DNA of 17,627 nt from Pseudomonadota bacterium (lineage in GTDB: Bacteria; Pseudomonadota; Alphaproteobacteria; Reyranellales; Reyranellaceae). The stretch's first letter is position 1, and the number at the start of each line of letters is the position of its first letter. Of the stretch, positions 1-7,475 are shown in pieces. Both the position numbers and the translations under genes were made by a program. The notes beneath the pieces are model-generated. The model saw nothing but the letters and a program-made list of their open reading frames with translations, made no database searches and was not told the origin of the DNA. The stretch is from contig JAEZHS010000017.1 of the NCBI GenBank assembly GCA_023436825.1, forward strand, positions 1-17,627, in the 5' to 3' direction.

Positions 1-253
1 AGCGCTGATTCCGAGGCGCTCAGGAGAGCGAGTGAAGACGAACCGTCGCGACGCGCTCACGTTGGCCCGGCTGTTCCGTGCCGGCGAGCTCAGCGGCGTC
101 TGGGTGCCTGACGAGGTGCACGAGGCGGTCCGCGACCTGGTCCGTGGCCGCACGACGGCGGCCGAGGATGTTCGTCGCAAGCGCCAGCAGTTGCTGTCGT
201 TCCTGTTGCGGCATGGTCGGATCTTCACCGGCGGGGATCACTGGACCCGAGCG
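1..253 (+). mobile_element. IS110-family transposase fragment (5' part, truncated at both ends)
   Basis: The frame is open from base 2 and reads ALIPRRSGERVKTNRRDA, then LARLFRAGELSGVWVPDE and a downstream HGRIFTGGDHWT segment. This is the typical middle of the N-terminal RuvC-like DEDD domain of IS110 transposases, where KT(D/N)RRDA carries one or two of the acidic catalytic residues. Similarity stops around codon HWTRA (near 253). Beyond this the same frame is only the antisense of the neighbouring oxidoreductase and ends at a stop at 320-322. The second half of the transposase, including the C-terminal serine-containing domain, is absent, so this is a dead remnant. The start lies outside the window. 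IS110 elements have no obvious terminal inverted repeats, so the element edge cannot be set more exactly by eye. Confidence 0.85.
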
Positions 254-1593
254 GGGGAGGGGAACATCACGTCCACTCCCACGCGGCTTTTCGCGAGCCT
301 GGAGTCCTGCCACGCGAAGTAACGCATCGCGAGTGGCAAGAACCATGGATTGCCGCGATAGAGCGGCAGGGTCGGGAAGGCGTCCCGCTCGAAGGCAGTA
401 GTCCCGGCCGGCAGGCCGAGGATTTTCTGCGCGATCTTCAGGCCGAAGAACGTTCCCATGGGAACGCCGGCGAAGTTGTAGCCCATGCCGTACCAGATGC
501 CGTCGTGACAGCCGATATGCGGCATCATGTCGAACGTGCCGGCGCACTGCCCCGTCCAGACGTGGCTGAGCTTGACGTCGGAGAGATCCGGTAGCGCGCG
601 TCTGAGACGTCCATGCAGGAGGTCGGCGATGGCTGCAGGATCTGTCAAGCCGTTGGCCGTCGCGCCGCCGAACAGCAGGCGCGGCGTGTCCGGCGCCGGC
701 CGGAAGAAGTCGATGTCGAGATTGGAATCGATCACCGTGCGCCGGTGCGGCAGCTGCCTGGCCAGCAGCTCGGGCGGCAGCGGCTCGGTCGCCGCCATGT
801 AGCCGACGAAGGGAATAATGCGCCGGGCGTGCCAGCGCAGGCTCATGGGCGTGTAGCCGTTGGTGGCGAGCACCAGGTCTCTTGCGCGTGTCTGCCCGAC
901 GGCGGTGGTCACACGGAAACGTTCGCCTTGTCGACTGACCTGATCGATCGCGGTGACCTCGCAGTCGCCGAAGATTGCGACGCCAGCCGCCAGCGCCCGC
1001 GCCATCAGGCCGCGATGATAAAGGCCGGGATGCAGCGACCCGAGATCGGGAATGACGGCGCCGCCGTCATAGAGGTCGCTGGCCATCTCCTCGCGCAACC
1101 GGTCGCGCGGCAGCATGGAGTAGGGCAGGCCGAGATCGGCCTTCATGCCCGCCAGTTCTCGGTCAAGCAGCGCATGGTGCGCGGCCGAGGTTGCCGCGAT
1201 AAGCCGGCCGCAGCGCACGGCATGGCAGTCGATGCCTTCCTCTTCGATGAAGGCGAGCGTGCTCTCATAGGCCGTCATCAGGTCGCGATAGATCGCGGAG
1301 GCATGAGCAGCGCCCCTGGCTGCCTTCAGGTCGATGTACGATTTCTTGAGCGTGCGGCCGAGAAACCCCGCATTGCGCCGCGAAGCGCCGTAGCCGGGAC
1401 GTTCCTTGTCGAACACCGCCACGCTTCGTCCGGCTCGCGCCAGCGTCAAGGCTGCGCGCAGGCCGGTGTAGCCAGATCCGACGACGACCACGTCGTAGGA
1501 AGGGACAGGTGCGCCACCCGCATGCTCGGTGAGGGGGGCTGCGTCCCACCAGTAGGGTGCATTCTTGAAGTCGGTCGTCAGCAGGTCATTCAC
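238..1593 (-). CDS. FAD-dependent oxidoreductase, DadA/OrdL/PuuB-like (DAO family)
   Basis: A 451-residue flavoprotein of the glycine oxidase/D-amino-acid dehydrogenase superfamily, which oxidises the C-N bond of amino acids or amines (for example gamma-glutamylputrescine in PuuB). The substrate cannot be told here. The N-terminal Rossmann dinucleotide motif VVGSGYTGLRAALTLARAG lies at residues 38-56, followed by an acidic strand end (FDKE) and the family hallmark GASRRNAGFLG. Near the C-terminus GYNFAGVPMG is the second FAD contact. An upstream WWDAAP segment is also typical of the family. Start: GTG at 1593 with GGGAG (complement of 1603-1607) nine bases upstream. The natural C-terminus seems to be near WQDSRLAK. 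The final residues, about five codons plus the stop, come from the adjacent IS110 remnant, so the tail may be altered though all core motifs are present. Confidence 0.9.
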   Translation of the reverse strand: MNDLLTTDFKNAPYWWDAAPLTEHAGGAPVPSYDVVVVGSGYTGLRAALTLARAGRSVAVFDKERPGYGASRRNAGFLGRTLKKSYIDLKAARGAAHASAIYRDLMTAYESTLAFIEEEGIDCHAVRCGRLIAATSAAHHALLDRELAGMKADLGLPYSMLPRDRLREEMASDLYDGGAVIPDLGSLHPGLYHRGLMARALAAGVAIFGDCEVTAIDQVSRQGERFRVTTAVGQTRARDLVLATNGYTPMSLRWHARRIIPFVGYMAATEPLPPELLARQLPHRRTVIDSNLDIDFFRPAPDTPRLLFGGATANGLTDPAAIADLLHGRLRRALPDLSDVKLSHVWTGQCAGTFDMMPHIGCHDGIWYGMGYNFAGVPMGTFFGLKIAQKILGLPAGTTAFERDAFPTLPLYRGNPWFLPLAMRYFAWQDSRLAKSRVGVDVMFPSPARVQ

Positions 1594-1819
1594 CCAGGAA
1601 ATCTCCCAGCGGAGCCTTGTTCATGTTCTGATGGCACCCTTGACTCTGCATAAGGCCTCGCTGAGATATTGGCCATGGTCGAGAAGGACATCCACATTGT
1701 CGCCCGGTTGGCCGGCATCCCCAACGCGGGGTGCCGGGATGTCGACGACGCAAACTGAACTCGCGGATCGCCAATCCTGGCCTCGCCCCTCGCGGACGAG
1801 GTCCTTCGCCTTTGAACAT
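1586..1819 (-). other. Possible small upstream gene with a one-base frameshift (reading frame uncertain)
   Basis: On the minus strand a perfect AGGAGG (complement of 1827-1832) sits seven bases before an ATG at 1819. The frame as written gives a 77-residue, Arg/Pro/Gly-rich, protein-unlike product. It ends at 1586 and overlaps the oxidoreductase start by eight bases. Dropping one base near 1808-1810 moves into another frame with more protein-like composition. That frame (with segments CVVDIPAPRVGDAG and VDVLLDHGQYLSEALCRVKG) ends at a TGA at 1621-1623, which would leave a normal 27-base gap before the oxidoreductase. I do not recognise the product. It could be a frameshifted small gene, a sequencing error, or chance open DNA. 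No other gene is visible between 1594 and 1851. Confidence 0.25.
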
Positions 1820-1841
1820 GCCTCGTCCTCCTTTCACTCAT

Positions 1842-1845
1842 GGAG
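1842..1845 (+). promoter_or_regulatory. Ribosome binding site deciding the GTG start of the methyltransferase
   Basis: GGAG with a six-base spacer before GTG 1852. The same four bases lie directly against the ATG at 1846, so they cannot serve that codon. Confidence 0.55.
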
Positions 1846-1851
1846 ATGAAC

Positions 1852-2583
1852 GTGGCACAGAATATCTACGACAATCCCGCTTTCTTCGCCGGTTACAGCC
1901 GGCTGCCCCGACAGCTGCAGGGGCTTGCCGGTGCGCCCGAATGGCCGGCGATCCGGGCCATGCTGCCCGCGCTGGCCGGCAAGCGCGTAGTCGACCTGGG
2001 CTGCGGGTTCGGCTGGGCCTCGCGCTGGATGCGCGCCGAGGGTGCCGCCTCCGTGCTTGGTCTCGATCTGTCGCAGAACATGATCGCACGCGCCAAGGCT
2101 GATACCTCGGATCCGGCGATTGACTATCGGATCGCCGATCTCGAGACGCTGGAACTGCCGGAGGCGGCTTTCGACCTCGCCTACAGCGCGCTCGCCTTCC
2201 ACTATGTCGCGGATTTCCGGCGCCTGGCGCGGATGATCCACAAAGCACTGGCAGGCGGCGGAGACGTCGTCTTCACGATCGAGCATCCGATCTTCATGGC
2301 GGCGGCGTATCCGCATTGGATCGCCGACGAAGACGGCCGCAAGACCTGGCCGGTAAACGGCTATTCGGTCGAGGGCGAGCGCCGCACGGACTGGTTCGCC
2401 AAGGGCGTGCTGAAATATCACCGGACGCTGGGCACGACGCTGAACACCCTGATCGACGCCGGCTTCGAGCTGCGCCGGGTCGAGGAGTTCGCCCCGACAC
2501 GCGAACAGATCGAGCAGTCGCCCGAACTGGCGGAAGAACTCGAGCGACCGATGATGCTCCTGGTCTCCGCCCGAACGCGTTGA
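1852..2583 (+). CDS. Class I SAM-dependent methyltransferase
   Basis: A 243-residue soluble methyltransferase of the UbiE/Methyltransf_11 type. SAM-binding motif I is VVDLGCGFGW at residues 46-55, followed by the acidic end of strand 2 (GLDLSQNM) and motif II/III regions (RIADLETLELPEAAFDLAYS, FHYVADF). The C-terminal part with FTIEHPIF and YHRTLGTTLNTLIDAGFE matches a common family of small-molecule methyltransferases whose acceptor is usually unassigned. Start choice: I take GTG at 1852, because GGAG at 1842-1845 is spaced six bases from it and homologues typically begin (M/V)AQNIYD. In-frame ATGs at 1840 and 1846 have no correctly spaced ribosome binding site. The gene stands alone, divergent from the oxidoreductase and convergent with the Crp/Fnr gene. 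No substrate is inferred. Confidence 0.88.
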   Translation: MAQNIYDNPAFFAGYSRLPRQLQGLAGAPEWPAIRAMLPALAGKRVVDLGCGFGWASRWMRAEGAASVLGLDLSQNMIARAKADTSDPAIDYRIADLETLELPEAAFDLAYSALAFHYVADFRRLARMIHKALAGGGDVVFTIEHPIFMAAAYPHWIADEDGRKTWPVNGYSVEGERRTDWFAKGVLKYHRTLGTTLNTLIDAGFELRRVEEFAPTREQIEQSPELAEELERPMMLLVSARTR

Positions 2584-2649
2584 ACAGGTGCATCGGGGTC
2601 CAGGCCCGTTGGAAATGAAGTCGGCGCGGACGTTGCCGATCCCGTAGGC

Positions 2650-3300
2650 TCAGCTTCTTAGCAGCACGTTTACCAATGTGCTGTGCACCCTGAGCGGCCC
2701 GCGACCGCTGACATATCCCTCGCGCCTGAACTTCCCGAGGAAATGGCTGATGCGCGGCCGCGTCGTGCCGACGATTTCGGCCAACGTCTGCTGATTGATT
2801 GCCGCCAATGCGGCCTGCTCCTGACCTTGGCCCTGGCCGCCGATGTCGGCCAGCAGAAGCAGGGCTCGGGCCAAGCGTTTTTCGATGGAGTTCAACTGCA
2901 GGTCCGCCACGTCCTCTTCGACGCGCGCCACCCGCCGCACCAGGTACGTCATGAAGTGCCGGGCAAATGACGGATCGCTGCGCAACAGGCGGAGCATGTC
3001 CACCTTGGCGATGCCTATGAGGCGCGTATCGAGCAGGGCGCTGGCGCTGGCTTTTCGCCGCTCCTGTCCGGCGAGGCTGCATTCGCCCAGAAAGCTGCCG
3101 GGGCCGAGCAGCGCCACGACGGCGTGCTTGCCCTCTGCGGACGCCACATCGATGCGCACCAGGCCCCGTTCGACATAATACACCGCGTCGGCACGCTCCG
3201 ACTGACGGTAGATCGTACCGTTGCGTGGGATATCCAACGGCGTGCCGGCTCTGGCGACCGCGGTGATGGAGACAGCCGATTCCCGCTGGATAGATCGCAT
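2650..3300 (-). CDS. Crp/Fnr-family transcriptional regulator
   Basis: A 216-residue cytoplasmic DNA-binding regulator. Residues about 14-125 form the cNMP-binding beta-roll (IPRNGTIYRQSERADAVYYV, then GPGSFLGECSLAG at 67-79). A dimerisation helix follows at about 110-150, and a winged helix-turn-helix at about 165-200 has NQQTLAEIVGTTRPRISHFL as the core. The phosphate-binding cassette lacks the RGE and R-T/S residues used by true CRP to bind cAMP. There is one cysteine (C74), so no FNR-type iron-sulphur cluster is expected, and the signal is unknown. The best match is the family subgroup with the recognition helix TTRxRxSxFLxKFRxxG. Start ATG 3300 has GGGGGG (3306-3311) five bases upstream. 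It is divergent from the RTX exoprotein across 200 bp, a layout typical of a local regulator of its neighbour and of itself (inference). Confidence 0.92.
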   Translation of the reverse strand: MRSIQRESAVSITAVARAGTPLDIPRNGTIYRQSERADAVYYVERGLVRIDVASAEGKHAVVALLGPGSFLGECSLAGQERRKASASALLDTRLIGIAKVDMLRLLRSDPSFARHFMTYLVRRVARVEEDVADLQLNSIEKRLARALLLLADIGGQGQGQEQAALAAINQQTLAEIVGTTRPRISHFLGKFRREGYVSGRGPLRVHSTLVNVLLRS

Positions 3301-3410
3301 TCCCGCCCCCCGGGAGGCGCAGCCGCGCGCTTACGATGCAAAACGCCAAAAGTTCGAACCTGTACCAAAGTGAACATCGTTTCCGGACGAAGCGCTGTAA
3401 CCAGCCCGTG

Positions 3411-3429
3411 GCAACTGCGGAGGAGTTGC
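3411..3429. repeat. Inverted repeat, candidate operator
   Basis: GCAACT and AGTTGC are perfect 6-bp arms separated by seven bases. The dyad lies about 80 bp before the exoprotein start and about 110 bp before the regulator start. A dyad of this span suits a dimeric helix-turn-helix protein, and the neighbouring Crp/Fnr protein is the obvious candidate (inference). Short dyads also occur by chance. Confidence 0.35.
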
Positions 3430-3434
3430 AAGTA

Positions 3435-3483
3435 GCTGCGCCACAACGACTAACAACGACCACAAGCGGCTGCGCCACAACGA
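3435..3483. repeat. 15-bp direct repeat upstream of the RTX gene
   Basis: GCTGCGCCACAACGA occurs exactly at 3435-3449 and again at 3469-3483, a 34-bp period (about three helical turns). Between them ACAACGAC appears a second time (3443-3450 and 3453-3460). In-phase spacing would put two bound proteins on one DNA face. The second copy ends 17 bp before the start codon, so it could also affect translation initiation. Confidence 0.6.
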
Positions 3484-3487
3484 TCAC

Positions 3488-3493
3488 GGGGGA
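3488..3493 (+). promoter_or_regulatory. Ribosome binding site deciding the exoprotein start
   Basis: GGGGGA lies seven bases before ATG 3501. The in-frame ATG at 3336 has no such site. Confidence 0.65.
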
Positions 3494-3500
3494 CCAACGG

Positions 3501-6500
3501 ATGCAAATTGCGGGAAATGATCTAGGGGCCGCGCTCAGGAGCGCAATCGCCGGCGGGTATGTGGCGGAAATGACCGGCCAGACGTACACGGTGACTGCGC
3601 CGATCGTGATAAACGTCACGAGCACCATTCAGGGTCCGCTCGGGATCGACCTCGGCGGAGCCACGATCGTCTCCCAAATCACCAATGGTGCCCCGGTCAT
3701 CCAGATCAATGCCGGCCCCGATGTCGACCTCCGCTACCTGACGCTCTCCAATTTCACGATTCAGGGCAACGGACGGGAAGGTGACGGCATCAAGATCGTC
3801 GCCGACGGCAACGACCGCTGGATCTACAATTTCACGCTCGACAACGTCACGGTCCGCGGCGTCGGCGGCTACGGGCTGGACGTCCAGGGCAGCGTCTTCG
3901 AGGGGCTGGTCTCGAATTCGTCGATGATCGGCAATCGGCTGGGCGGGGCCTACTTCGGCCACAGCGCCGGCGGCGGCCAGGTGAGTGCGCTGCGCTGGTT
4001 CGGCGGAACGATTGAAGACAACGGCGGTGCCGGCATTTTCCTGGGCAATGGCGCCCGCGACCTCAGTATTGACGGCATCACTGTCGCCAACAACAGCGGC
4101 GACGGCATCAGCGCCGAATGGGGTCTCACCTCGGTGACCGACAGCCAGTTCCGCGACAATCACGGCGACGGCATCTGGTTCCAGAATTTCGGGTACTTCA
4201 ACAACAACACCTTCACGACCTCGGGCGTGCAGGCCACGGGCATCTCGGGTTGGGTGACCGGCAACGCCGTCGTGACCGGCAGCCGCAGCGTCTATACCGG
4301 CAGCGGGTCCGACCCGACGGTGCTGGCGAATCTGCAGGGGACAGGCAGCGCCTACATGGTCGGCGATACCGGCAAGGTCATCACGGGTCCGGTTCTGTCG
4401 GTGGGCGGCTTGGGTGGGGGCAACCTCGCGCAGCTCACCGTCAGCAGCGCCGGGATCGACGTTCCGGCACTCCCGGCCCTCGGCCCCACTGCGACGACCG
4501 CGACGGCGAGCAGCACCGGAACCGGTGCGCTTGAATCGGCGATGCGTGCGGCGATGACTGGCGGCACGGTCGGCGCGCTTTCCAGCGCGACCTTCACCGT
4601 GACGACGCCGATCGTCATCTACCTCAACGCCTCGAGCCAGGGTGCGATCGGCATCGACCTCGGCGGCGCCAAGATCAACTCCCAGGTCACGGGTGGCCGG
4701 CCGGTCATCGAGATCGTCGCCGGACCCGGCGTCAACGTGAGCAATCTCACGCTCTCGAACTTCAGCCTCATCGGCAACGGCAGCGAAGGCGACGGCATCA
4801 GGATCATTGCTGCCGGAGCCGACCGATCGATCAACCTGACAATGAGCAACGTCAATGTCGAGCACGTCGGCGGTACCGGCTTGGAAGTCCTGGGCAATGT
4901 CTCGGGCACGGTGTTCGACTCCTGGATGCACGGCAACGACCAGGGCGGCGCCCGCTTTGCCAACAGCGGCGGCGGCACTGCCGACTCCCTGCAGTGGGTG
5001 GGCGGCGGCTTCCGCAAGAATGGCGTTGCCGGCCTGATCCTGGAGAACGGCGCACGCGACATGACGGTGCAGGGCGCCTATTTCGTCGAAAATTACGGCC
5101 CCGGCATCTACGCCACGTCGGGTATCGCCCTCGTGGAGCAGAGCGGTTTCGAGAACAATGCGCAGGCCGGCGCCTGGGTCGGCGGCTCCTCGACGTTCCA
5201 GGCCGATACCTTCTCGACCTTCGGCCCGCAGACGGCCGGCATCGCGGGCTCCCTGAGCGGCGGCAAGGTCACGCTGCTCGGCGACAACAACGAATACTAT
5301 GGCGGCGGCTGGGATCCGACCGCATTGATCAACTTGCAGGGCAGCGGCACGCTGTCGATCGCCGGCTATGGAACGGTGATCGCCGGTCCGGGCATCTCCG
5401 TGACCGGCGGCAGCGCGGTGTCGACGTCGACCGGCGGCTCTTCGACGCCGACCGGCGACACGACCGCGCCGACGATCGTCGGCATCGCAGCCTCCGGCGC
5501 CGGTCTGACGGCAGGGACGGGTACCGTGAATGCAGGCCAGGTGGTGACGCTGACGGTCACTTTCAGCGAAGCCGTCACGGTCAGCGGCGGGACGCCGGTG
5601 CTTTCATTGAACGACGGCGGCACGGCGACGTACAGCAGCGGTTCCGGCAGCACGGCGCTCGCTTTCAGTCATACCGTACAGGCCGGCCAGAACGCTGCCG
5701 ATCTCGCGGTGACGTCGCTTGGGCTGAGCGGCGCCACGATCAAGGACGCTGCCGGCAATGCCGCCTCGCTTGCGGGCGCCGTCAACTACAATCCGGCTGG
5801 GACGCTGAAGGTCGACACCTCGTCGGCCACGCCCACGACACCTCCGCCGTCGTCGGTCGTCCCGCCGACCACCCTGGTCAAGGCGGTGAACGTCGGTGGC
5901 GGCCGTGTGACGGCAGCCAACGGCGTCGTATTCGAGGCGGATGCTGGTCCGACGATCGGTGGCGCGGCGAGTGAAGTGTTCGGCACGACAGCCGGCATCG
6001 CCGGCACGACGGACGATGCGCTGTACCAGGACGAACGTTATGCGCCGGGCGGCAGCTACACCTACGAGATCCCCGTCGCCAACGGCACCTACCAGGTCGA
6101 CCTGCTGTTGGCGGAGATCTACTCGGGCGTCTATGGATCCGGCCAGCGCGTGTTCGACATGTCGCTGGAGGGGCAGGCGCTCGCAGCCTTGCAGAACATC
6201 GACATCTACGCCCGGGTCGGAGCGAACACCGCCTACACGATCAGCCAGCAGGTGACGGTAAGCGACGGCTCCCTGTCGATCCAGGTCGGTCCCGGCAGCT
6301 CCTCGCCGGGCAACGTCCAGAACGCTAAGCTGAACGCCTTCGCGGTCTACGGCCTGGCGGCACCGACGTCGCCGACCTCGTCGACGCTGTCGATCGCGAC
6401 GGCCGGCGTCAGCCACGACGAAGGCAACAGCGGCAGTACGGCCTTCACCTATACGGTGACGCGCACCGGCAGCACGACGAGTACGTCGACGGCGAGCTAT

Positions 6501-7406
6501 GTCGTGGCTGGCAGCGGCGCCAATCCGGCGACCGCTGCCGACTTCGCCGGCGGAGTCCTGCCGACGGGGACGGTGACTTTCGCCGCTGGCGAGACCAGCA
6601 AGACGATCACAGTGAACGTCGCCGGGGACGCGGTCGTGGAGCCGAGCGAGGGCTTCACGCTGACACTGTCCAATCCGGGCGCCGGCACTGTCATCGGCGC
6701 CGCCTCCGCGACCGGCACGATCGTCAACGACGACGGCTCGACGATACCGACGGCGCCGCCGACGGGGCTTGGCTTCACATCCATATCTTCAGCCAACGGG
6801 CAGGCGACCCTGATCGGAACCGGCAGCGCTGGCGACAATGTATCGATCTATGACGGCTCGACCTGGCTGGCTTTCGCCACGACCGGCAGCGATGGGACCT
6901 GGAGCTTCACCACCAAGGCGTCGTCCAATGTGGCCCACACCTACGGCATCTACGCCATGGACTCGAGCGGCGGGTTAACCAACACCGCCGCTCTCGGCCT
7001 GCTCGGGAAGGACGGCGCCGATAGCCTGACCGGTGGCGCGGCCAACGACGTGATCGCCGGCGGGCCGGGCAGCGACGTGCTGACGGGCGGCGCTGGCGCC
7101 GACACCTTCGCGTTCACGGCGGCGCCTGCGTCGGGCAACCTCGACCGCATCACCGACTTCACGTCCGGCACCGACAAGCTCGCCTTCGCGCACTCCGTTT
7201 TCGGCGCGCTGCCGGTCGGCGAGTTGTCGCCCGCCGCCTTCGTGCAGGCTGCGGCTGCTCTGACATCCGACCAGCACGTCATCTTCAATCAGTCCACCGG
7301 CGTCGTCTCTTACGACGCCGACGGCAGCGGCAGCGGGGCGGCGGTCGCCGTGGCGCAGCTTGCCGCTGGGCAGATCCTGAAAGCGCAAGACATCAAGGTC
7401 TATTGA
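3501..7406 (+). CDS. Large modular RTX exoprotein: duplicated beta-helix, Ig-like, malectin, Calx-beta, RTX C-terminus
   Basis: A 1301-residue protein with no N-terminal signal peptide, exported by type I secretion. Modules in order: two full-length copies of a roughly 300-residue right-handed beta-helix (about 4-300 and 340-637), each with conserved GIDLGGA, LTLSNF and EGDGI(K/R)I strings; a Ser/Thr-Gly linker; an Ig-like domain (about 650-775) starting DTTAPTIVGI; a Pro linker; a malectin-like carbohydrate-binding domain (about 792-952) with AVNVGGG and YTYEIPVANGTYQVDLLLAE; a Calx-beta domain (about 962-1080); a second Ig-like domain (about 1090-1168); RTX nonapeptides GGPGSDVLTGGAGADTF (about 1170-1206); and a serralysin-type C-terminal secretion domain. 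There is no cysteine from 3501 on, as usual for RTX proteins. The longer frame from 3336 adds two cysteines and promoter-like sequence, so it is rejected. Likely role: polysaccharide-binding adhesin, lyase or epimerase. No catalytic motif is recognised. Confidence 0.85.
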   Translation: MQIAGNDLGAALRSAIAGGYVAEMTGQTYTVTAPIVINVTSTIQGPLGIDLGGATIVSQITNGAPVIQINAGPDVDLRYLTLSNFTIQGNGREGDGIKIVADGNDRWIYNFTLDNVTVRGVGGYGLDVQGSVFEGLVSNSSMIGNRLGGAYFGHSAGGGQVSALRWFGGTIEDNGGAGIFLGNGARDLSIDGITVANNSGDGISAEWGLTSVTDSQFRDNHGDGIWFQNFGYFNNNTFTTSGVQATGISGWVTGNAVVTGSRSVYTGSGSDPTVLANLQGTGSAYMVGDTGKVITGPVLSVGGLGGGNLAQLTVSSAGIDVPALPALGPTATTATASSTGTGALESAMRAAMTGGTVGALSSATFTVTTPIVIYLNASSQGAIGIDLGGAKINSQVTGGRPVIEIVAGPGVNVSNLTLSNFSLIGNGSEGDGIRIIAAGADRSINLTMSNVNVEHVGGTGLEVLGNVSGTVFDSWMHGNDQGGARFANSGGGTADSLQWVGGGFRKNGVAGLILENGARDMTVQGAYFVENYGPGIYATSGIALVEQSGFENNAQAGAWVGGSSTFQADTFSTFGPQTAGIAGSLSGGKVTLLGDNNEYYGGGWDPTALINLQGSGTLSIAGYGTVIAGPGISVTGGSAVSTSTGGSSTPTGDTTAPTIVGIAASGAGLTAGTGTVNAGQVVTLTVTFSEAVTVSGGTPVLSLNDGGTATYSSGSGSTALAFSHTVQAGQNAADLAVTSLGLSGATIKDAAGNAASLAGAVNYNPAGTLKVDTSSATPTTPPPSSVVPPTTLVKAVNVGGGRVTAANGVVFEADAGPTIGGAASEVFGTTAGIAGTTDDALYQDERYAPGGSYTYEIPVANGTYQVDLLLAEIYSGVYGSGQRVFDMSLEGQALAALQNIDIYARVGANTAYTISQQVTVSDGSLSIQVGPGSSSPGNVQNAKLNAFAVYGLAAPTSPTSSTLSIATAGVSHDEGNSGSTAFTYTVTRTGSTTSTSTASYVVAGSGANPATAADFAGGVLPTGTVTFAAGETSKTITVNVAGDAVVEPSEGFTLTLSNPGAGTVIGAASATGTIVNDDGSTIPTAPPTGLGFTSISSANGQATLIGTGSAGDNVSIYDGSTWLAFATTGSDGTWSFTTKASSNVAHTYGIYAMDSSGGLTNTAALGLLGKDGADSLTGGAANDVIAGGPGSDVLTGGAGADTFAFTAAPASGNLDRITDFTSGTDKLAFAHSVFGALPVGELSPAAFVQAAAALTSDQHVIFNQSTGVVSYDADGSGSGAAVAVAQLAAGQILKAQDIKVY

Positions 7407-7425
7407 GCGCGTTCAGAAGGCGGGA

Positions 7426-7450
7426 CGGCGGGGCGACAAACGCTCCGCTG
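7426..7450 (+). promoter_or_regulatory. Stable RNA hairpin between the RTX gene and its exporter genes
   Basis: Bases 7428-7435 (GCGGGGCG) pair with 7441-7448 (CGCTCCGC) through eight pairs, one of them a G-U wobble, around an ACAAA loop. Two further outer pairs (7426-7450 and a G-U at 7427-7449) extend the stem to ten. No T-run follows, so it is not a canonical intrinsic terminator. It sits 20 bases after the exoprotein stop and just before the exporter's ribosome binding site. It could limit transcription or protect the upstream mRNA from 3' exonucleases, giving more cargo than exporter (inference). Confidence 0.5.
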
Positions 7451-7462
7451 CCTCGCCATGCA

Positions 7463-7468
7463 GGGGAG
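7463..7468 (+). promoter_or_regulatory. Ribosome binding site deciding the exporter start
   Basis: GGGGAG with a seven-base spacer before ATG 7476. It lies inside the short reading frame that would begin at ATG 7458, which argues against the longer start. Confidence 0.6.
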
Positions 7469-7475
7469 CAATGTC

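Larger units (their letters stand above)
3301..3500. promoter_or_regulatory. Divergent regulatory region between the Crp/Fnr gene and the RTX operon
   Basis: This 200-bp stretch is visibly richer in A and T than its flanks. It must hold the promoters for both directions. It contains a 6-7-6 inverted repeat (3411-3429), two 15-bp direct repeats (3435-3449 and 3469-3483) and an 8-bp palindrome GTTCGAAC (3352-3359). No TGTGA-N6-TCACA or TTGAT-N4-ATCAA consensus is present. A weak sigma-70-like pair, TTGCAA (3426-3431) and TAACAA (3451-3456), has a 19-base spacer. It overlaps both repeats and could drive the exoprotein, but I hold it loosely. Confidence 0.5.

Noticed and set aside
3336..3500. 55-codon N-terminal extension of the exoprotein
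   Set aside because: It lacks a ribosome binding site, contains the only cysteines of the frame, covers the repeat-bearing promoter region and does not resemble the beta-helix module that starts at 3501.
3522..4931. 469-residue minus-strand open frame opposite the exoprotein
   Set aside because: Asp/Val/Ala/Arg-rich low-complexity translation mirroring the Gly/Ser/Thr codons of the real gene.
7006..7115. Short repeated GGxG units considered as a DNA repeat array
   Set aside because: They are the codons of RTX calcium-binding nonapeptides, explained by the protein.
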